Shown here: one piece after another, positions 31,903 to 35,418 of the stretch | How the letters are laid out: every line of letters begins with the position of its first letter | Numbering within the stretch: position 1 is the first letter of the stretch | NCBI GenBank assembly: GCA_038200275.1 | Contig: JBBPYC010000004.1 | Coordinates: forward strand, 1 to 35,418 | Reading direction: 5' to 3' | Length of the DNA: 35,418 nucleotides | DNA from: JBBPYC01 sp038200275 | GTDB lineage: Bacteria; Pseudomonadota; Gammaproteobacteria; Burkholderiales; Burkholderiaceae_C | Notes under the pieces: model-generated | The model's input: only the letters and a program-made list of their open reading frames with translations | What the model was told of the DNA's origin: nothing | Databases searched by the model: none | Program-made: the position numbers and the translations under genes

Positions 31903-33105
31903 ATGTCCAGACCCTTCATCATGGCCGGCCAGCGCGGCGCATCCGAGCTTGGCTTCATGCCCGCGCGGCTGCACCACCTGGTCGATGCACTCGAGTCCGA
32001 GATCGAGCGTGGGCGGCTGCCCGGCGCCGTTGCGCTGATCGCACGGCACGGCAAGCTGGTGTTGTGCGAGAGCCTGGGCGCGCAGGACCCGCAGCAGGGC
32101 GTGCCGATGGCGCTCGATTCGATCTTTCGCATCTACTCGATGACCAAACCGATCGTTTCGGTCGCGACGATGATGCTGGTCGAGCGCGGCCGGCTGTTGC
32201 TGTCCGACCCGGTCGCCAAATTCATCCCGGAATTTATAAACCTCACGGTGGACGGCGGCGCAGAAGGGGCAGCCCAGCCCGCCAAGCGGGTGCCGACCGT
32301 GCAGGATCTGCTTCGGCATACGGCCGGGTTGACCTACGGCTTTACCGGCAACTCGCCGCTGCAGCGCCGTTATCGTGAAACATTGGGCGTCGCGCGCTCG
32401 CTTACCAACGAAGTGTTCGTGCAGCGCCTTGCCGAACTGCCGCTGGTGGCCGAACCGGGCACTGTCTGGGAATATAGCCACGCGACCGATGTGCTGGGCC
32501 GCGTGCTGGAAGTGGTGTCGGGTCAACCACTCGGCGAGCACTTGCGGGAGCGCATTTTCGATCCGCTTGCGATGCACGAAACTGCGTTCTCCGTCCCAGC
32601 CGCCCAGGCCCACCGGATCGCCGAAGCGTTCCTGCAGAACCCGGACGGCGGGGAGACCATGCCAATGCTGGACCCTCGCGAAGTGCCCGCGTTCGAGTCC
32701 GGTGGGGGCGGGCTGATGTCGACCGCGCTGGACTACGCACGTTTCCTGCAGTTCATGCTGAATCGCGGCTTCCTCGGCGACGTGCGGCTGCTGAGCCCGC
32801 GCACGGTCGACTTCATGACCGCCGACCATCTGGGAGGCATCGGCGTGCATGCGGCCAGTGCACCGGCCGATCTGCTGCCCGCTGGCAACGGTTTCGGCCT
32901 CGGCTTTGCGGTGCGCACGGCGACCGGCGTCGCGCCTGTGCCGGGCTCTGTGGGTTCGTACTACTGGGGAGGCATCGGTGGAACCACGTTTTTCGTCGAT
33001 CCGAAGGAAGACCTGTTCGCGCTGATGATGATTCAGGCGCCCAATCAGCGCGACTACTATCGCCCGCTGTTTCGCACGCTGGTGTATTCGGCACTGATCG
33101 ACTGA
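31903..33105 (+). CDS. Serine hydrolase, class C beta-lactamase fold
   Basis: About 400 residues from ATG 31903; ATGs at 31834, 31921 and 31957 are alternatives. Family of beta-lactamase-like esterases and D-aminopeptidases. The nucleophile motif SMTK (Ser79, Lys82) and the second motif Tyr191 in VWEYSHATD are present; the third motif (HxG or KTG) appears as YYWGGIGG. LRHTAGLTYGF and GGGGLMSTALDYARF are typical. No signal peptide is seen, so it is probably cytoplasmic and an esterase rather than a beta-lactamase. Substrate unknown. The cupin gene starts 47 bases after the stop. Confidence 0.9.
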   Translation: MSRPFIMAGQRGASELGFMPARLHHLVDALESEIERGRLPGAVALIARHGKLVLCESLGAQDPQQGVPMALDSIFRIYSMTKPIVSVATMMLVERGRLLLSDPVAKFIPEFINLTVDGGAEGAAQPAKRVPTVQDLLRHTAGLTYGFTGNSPLQRRYRETLGVARSLTNEVFVQRLAELPLVAEPGTVWEYSHATDVLGRVLEVVSGQPLGEHLRERIFDPLAMHETAFSVPAAQAHRIAEAFLQNPDGGETMPMLDPREVPAFESGGGGLMSTALDYARFLQFMLNRGFLGDVRLLSPRTVDFMTADHLGGIGVHAASAPADLLPAGNGFGLGFAVRTATGVAPVPGSVGSYYWGGIGGTTFFVDPKEDLFALMMIQAPNQRDYYRPLFRTLVYSALID

Positions 33106-33151
33106 TATTTGCCGTTCTTAGGCAAGGCCACACCGAAAGAGGAGCACCGCA

Positions 33152-33640
33152 ATGAGCAACGAAGCCACAAAGACTACAACCGATCACTGGAAACACGAAG
33201 GCGTGCGCGTAATTGCGGGCGGACAGCTCGACCCGAACACCGCGCAAACGCCGGGGATGGACCGGCAGGCCGCCATCAACTTTGCGCGCGTCGGTGCAAA
33301 AAAGCTCTGGGCGGGCACCGTCACGATTCATCCAAATGCCAAAACCGGTGCGCACCACCATGGTCATCTGGAAAGCGTGATCTATGTCGTGCGTGGCCGC
33401 GCGCGCATGCGCTGGGGCGAACAGTTGCAGTTTGTGGCCGAAGCCGGTCCAGGTGACTTCATCTATGTGCCGCCGTACGTGCCGCATCAGGAAATCAACG
33501 CAAGCGCGGATGAGCCGCTTGAATGTGTGCTGTGTCGAAGCGACGGCGAGGCCGTTGCGGTGAACCTGGACATCGTACCGGTGGAAGCGCCCGAGACCGT
33601 GCTGTGGATTGACCCGACCCATCCGCACGGCGGCGTTTAG
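33152..33640 (+). CDS. Cupin-domain protein
   Basis: 162 residues; ATG 33152 has AGAGGAGC upstream. A single cupin barrel: motif 1 is GAHHHGHLESVIYVVRG (metal ligands His69, His70 or His72 and Glu74), motif 2 is YVPPYVPHQEIN (His112). The pieces GQLDPNTAQTPGMDRQAAIN (22-41) form the conserved N-terminal arm of a group found in Proteobacteria. It probably binds a metal ion; catalytic role unknown. Possibly co-transcribed with the serine hydrolase. DsbB begins 57 bases later. Confidence 0.85.
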   Translation: MSNEATKTTTDHWKHEGVRVIAGGQLDPNTAQTPGMDRQAAINFARVGAKKLWAGTVTIHPNAKTGAHHHGHLESVIYVVRGRARMRWGEQLQFVAEAGPGDFIYVPPYVPHQEINASADEPLECVLCRSDGEAVAVNLDIVPVEAPETVLWIDPTHPHGGV

Positions 33641-33696
33641 CGCACTTGCAGCTTTTCTCTATTTTTAAAATGCAGACGAAGAAGGGTTGGAAATTC

Positions 33697-34200
33697 ATGT
33701 TCGATTGGTTGCAGGCGGCGCCGCGCCGTGTGCTGGTTCTGCTGGCGGTTGCAGCAGTGGCGATGTTGGGCTACGGCCTCTACTTGCAGCACGTGGTGGG
33801 ACTCAACCCCTGCCCGATGTGCATCGTGCAGCGCTATGCGCTGGTTGCAATTGCGTTGATCGCCGCGTTGACGAGCTTGTCTGCGCGGCGCGGACCGCAA
33901 TTGTTCGGTGCGTTGATGGTGATCGTCGCAGCCGCATTTGGTGCATTCGTCGCGGCCCGCCAAAGTTGGCTGCAGTGGTATCCCCCGGAAGTTGCAAGTT
34001 GCGGCCGGGATTTCTACGGAATGATCGAAACCTTCCCGTTGCAGCGCGCGATCCCGATGATCTTCAAGGGCGGCGGTGACTGCAGTCAGATCGACTGGAC
34101 GTTCCTTGGACTGTCGTTGGCCAACTGGTCCTTCGTGACTTTCGCTGCAATCACGTTGCTGATGTTGGCATTCTGGGTGGCACGTCAGCGGCGCGTTTGA
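33697..34200 (+). CDS. dsbB: DsbB, disulfide bond oxidoreductase
   Basis: 167 residues, four membrane helices. DsbB re-oxidises periplasmic DsbA and passes electrons to quinone. Redox pair 1 is Cys39-Pro-Met-Cys42 (NPCPMC) at the first periplasmic loop, followed by Gln45-Arg46 (IVQRYAL), which lies at the quinone site. Pair 2 is Cys102 (VASCGRD) and Cys129 (GGDCSQID) in the second periplasmic loop. ATG 33697 is chosen because the protein starts as expected (MFDWLQAAPRRVLVLL) and GAAGGG lies 12 bases upstream; ATG 33670 is an alternative. Confidence 0.95.
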   Translation: MFDWLQAAPRRVLVLLAVAAVAMLGYGLYLQHVVGLNPCPMCIVQRYALVAIALIAALTSLSARRGPQLFGALMVIVAAAFGAFVAARQSWLQWYPPEVASCGRDFYGMIETFPLQRAIPMIFKGGGDCSQIDWTFLGLSLANWSFVTFAAITLLMLAFWVARQRRV

Positions 34201-34328
34201 GGCCGACTGACCCAAGTGATAAAGCGCTGCAAAATGGCAACCAGCGTTCATGAGGTGCCTTCTCAAACGCTATATGCTTTCGGCCAGCAACCTTCATCAG
34301 CTCAAGTATTTTTCAGAAAGAACATCCG

Positions 34329-34835
34329 ATGGCGCAGGAGTACAACAAAACATTCGGGGTATTCAAACCCGTAGGCCACGTGGTCATTTCGTTTCCCACG
34401 ATCGATGAGGCTCGTGCGGCGGCACGGGAACTCGACAAGCTTGGCGTGACAGGCGACGCAGTGCGTTTTCTGACCGATCGGGAAATGCTTGCTCAGATCG
34501 ATTCCGACCTCGAGAACGCCAGCCCGCTGGCCGGCGTGGGCCAGGAGCTGAACCTGATCAAGTCGCATCAAGCGCTGGCCGAGGAGGGCTTTCATTTCCT
34601 CGTGGTCCGCGCAGAGGATGACGAGCAGGCTGCTGCGATTGCAAATTGCGCCAAGGCAAATGGCGGCGAGCGGGCGCAACACTACGGGCACTTCGTCATC
34701 GAAGAACTCATCAGTCATGCGACTGACTTGCCGCAGCGCAGAGAGTCGCAAGAGACCGGCCTGGACGCTCAGACACCATCAGGTGATGAAGCAGAGCGCG
34801 CCGAGATTCGGCCGCCGGAAGACGAGAAGCGCTAG
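34329..34835 (+). CDS. Conserved protein of unknown function with acidic tail
   Basis: 168 residues. I do not recognise the family. Residues about 15-60 look like a compact ferredoxin-like or general-stress-protein-type fold: VGHVVISFPTIDEARAAARELD, then VRFLTDREMLAQIDSDL. A second block (GFHFLVVRAEDDEQAAAIAN) repeats a beta-alpha pattern, so two similar halves are possible. The last 35 residues are charged (many Glu, Asp, Arg, Lys) and probably disordered. The start ATG 34329 lies 128 bases after dsbB. The gap contains no feature I can name. Likely cytoplasmic. A weak hairpin terminator follows at 34857. Confidence 0.7.
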   Translation: MAQEYNKTFGVFKPVGHVVISFPTIDEARAAARELDKLGVTGDAVRFLTDREMLAQIDSDLENASPLAGVGQELNLIKSHQALAEEGFHFLVVRAEDDEQAAAIANCAKANGGERAQHYGHFVIEELISHATDLPQRRESQETGLDAQTPSGDEAERAEIRPPEDEKR

Positions 34836-34856
34836 CAAAAGCCTGACGCAGACGCT

Positions 34857-34885
34857 GAGCCCGGAGGCTCGCTCAAGCGCTTTTT
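34857..34885 (+). terminator. Possible intrinsic terminator
   Basis: GAGCC-CGGA-GGCTC (34857-34870) forms a 5-bp hairpin and a T5 run is at 34881-34885, about 10 bases later. The stem is short and the T-run is distant, so this is weak. A stem extension with CGC/GCG ends is conceivable. Confidence 0.35.
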
Positions 34886-35227
34886 AGAATTGCGCTGCTC
34901 ACGTCGCGCGAGACGCTGGAGTACAAGCAATAGGTCCGAGACGTCCACCATGCCGTCGATCTCGCTTGCTACGGCATCAGCAGTTCAAACCTTGCTTGGA
35001 TCGAGGGCAACGCCCGACTCGTCAATGACCGGGCGCGCAAGAAGGCACCTTGAAACGCGATGGCGCGTCTTTGGCTTTCAAGTGGCGTTGACGATCCGAA
35101 TCTGATCGTGCTTGCCGTCTCGACGGAACGCGCTGATCTTTGGGATTCACCCAACCATGCTGTGGTGCGCTTCCTTGAACTGGCTGCATCGATTGCAGCG
35201 GGCCAGCCGATCGCCTTAAGCTACTAG
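34886..35227 (+). pseudogene. General-stress / pyridoxamine-oxidase-like protein, decayed
   Basis: One frame from 34886 to the TAG at 35225-35227 carries most of a general-stress-protein 26-type (Pyridox_oxase_2) domain, broken by a TAG (34931-34933) and a TGA (35051-35053). Matching parts: LLTSRETLE, NLAWIEGNARLVNDRARKK, NAMARLWLSSGVDDPNLIVL and RADLWDSPNHAVVRFL. At the TGA, homologues usually read LWNPMA-like with Trp, so TGG to TGA is the simplest mutation. The N-terminal third is missing. The C-terminal end stops at ALSY where an IS element begins. The protein family usually binds FMN or haem; here dead. Confidence 0.75.
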
Positions 35228-35418
35228 GGCGTGTCATCAATTCCAGATCGGTGGCTCTTGAATGTGCTCACTGCTCGCCCACCTGGGATGCATGAGCAGA
35301 CGATACGCATTGAGAGACGACCAGTGGCAGCGCGTGGAGCATCTGCTGCCCGGGCGCGAAGGGTGTGTGGGCGTGACGGCGAAGGACAATCGGCTGTTTG
35401 TCGATGCGGTGCTGTACC
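35227..35418 (+). mobile_element. Left end of an IS5-family insertion sequence
   Basis: The pseudogene match ends at about 35227, where GGGCGTGTCATCAATTCCAG begins. Such a start followed 65 bases later by a transposase ATG fits the left end of an IS5-family element (IS427/IS1031-type layout). The terminal inverted repeat cannot be verified because the right end is outside the window. The element inserted into the 3' part of the stress-protein gene. Confidence 0.55.
35292..35418 (+). CDS. IS5-family transposase, N-terminal part, truncated by window
   Basis: Open from ATG 35292 to the window end, 42 codons: MSRRYALRDDQWQRVEHLLP, GREGCVGVTAKDNRLF and VDAVLY. The pattern DDQWxRIxxLLPG followed by DNRLFVDAVLY is the start of DUF4096-type N-terminal domains in IS5-family transposases. 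No stop codon up to 35418. The catalytic DDE residues lie downstream, outside the window. Confidence 0.85.
   Translation, partial: MSRRYALRDDQWQRVEHLLPGREGCVGVTAKDNRLFVDAVLY

Noticed and set aside
1..35418. CRISPR arrays, rRNA genes, toxin-antitoxin pairs, prophage genes
   Set aside because: Looked for regular repeats and known motifs on both strands; none seen.

Overview
The window is high-GC bacterial DNA with the gene content of a betaproteobacterium, most likely Burkholderiales. The main pointers are a tripartite tricarboxylate (Tct/Bug) transporter, CoA-ligase clusters for aromatic or carboxylic acids, a ZnuD-type TonB receptor with a small HxxxH-type partner, and glutaryl-CoA dehydrogenase next to msrA. 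Most genes are metabolic and closely packed. Decayed genes and insertion-sequence pieces sit in four places.

Layout. 1-5514 (+) is a CoA-ester catabolic operon: a 5'-truncated acyl-CoA synthetase, a PaaK-like ligase, a thiolase, and a feruloyl-CoA-synthase-like ligase. 5515-6708 has no intact gene and holds a LysR tail on the minus strand butted against an IS3-family orfA fragment. A tRNA-Asn(GTT) on the minus strand follows, with a clear -10 box and an intrinsic terminator. 6934-11251 carries a YdcF/DUF218 membrane protein, gcdH, msrA, a keto-pentenoate-hydratase-like enzyme and a DUF2726 protein. 11395-15485 (-) is a tctC-tctB-tctA-Ldh2-dehydrogenase operon. 15654-18251 (+) is a small metal-associated membrane protein plus a ZnuD-like TonB receptor. 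18268-21778 holds a 3-hydroxyisobutyrate-dehydrogenase-type reductase, an AEC transporter, a SYLF-domain lipoprotein and an SDR.

21919-23716 holds a divergent inorganic pyrophosphatase, a decayed GGDEF diguanylate cyclase and a DUF1499 protein. 23846-31333 is the most interesting stretch. A formyltransferase-like domain fused to two C-terminal ACT domains is followed on the same strand by ada, a 2OG-Fe(II) oxygenase translationally coupled to ada, and alkB. An alkA lies further on, beyond two minus-strand genes (DUF5519-like and a CaiB-type CoA transferase) and a frameshifted Tat aldo/keto reductase pseudogene. This is an alkylation-damage repair locus. Because AlkB-type enzymes release formaldehyde, the linked one-carbon (formyl-folate-type) protein makes a testable functional connection.

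31338-34835 carries a flavodoxin-like protein, a class-C-beta-lactamase-fold serine hydrolase, a cupin, dsbB and a conserved protein of unknown function. The window ends in a stress-protein pseudogene (two in-frame stops, one replacing a probable Trp codon) cut by the left end of an IS5-family element whose transposase runs off the window.
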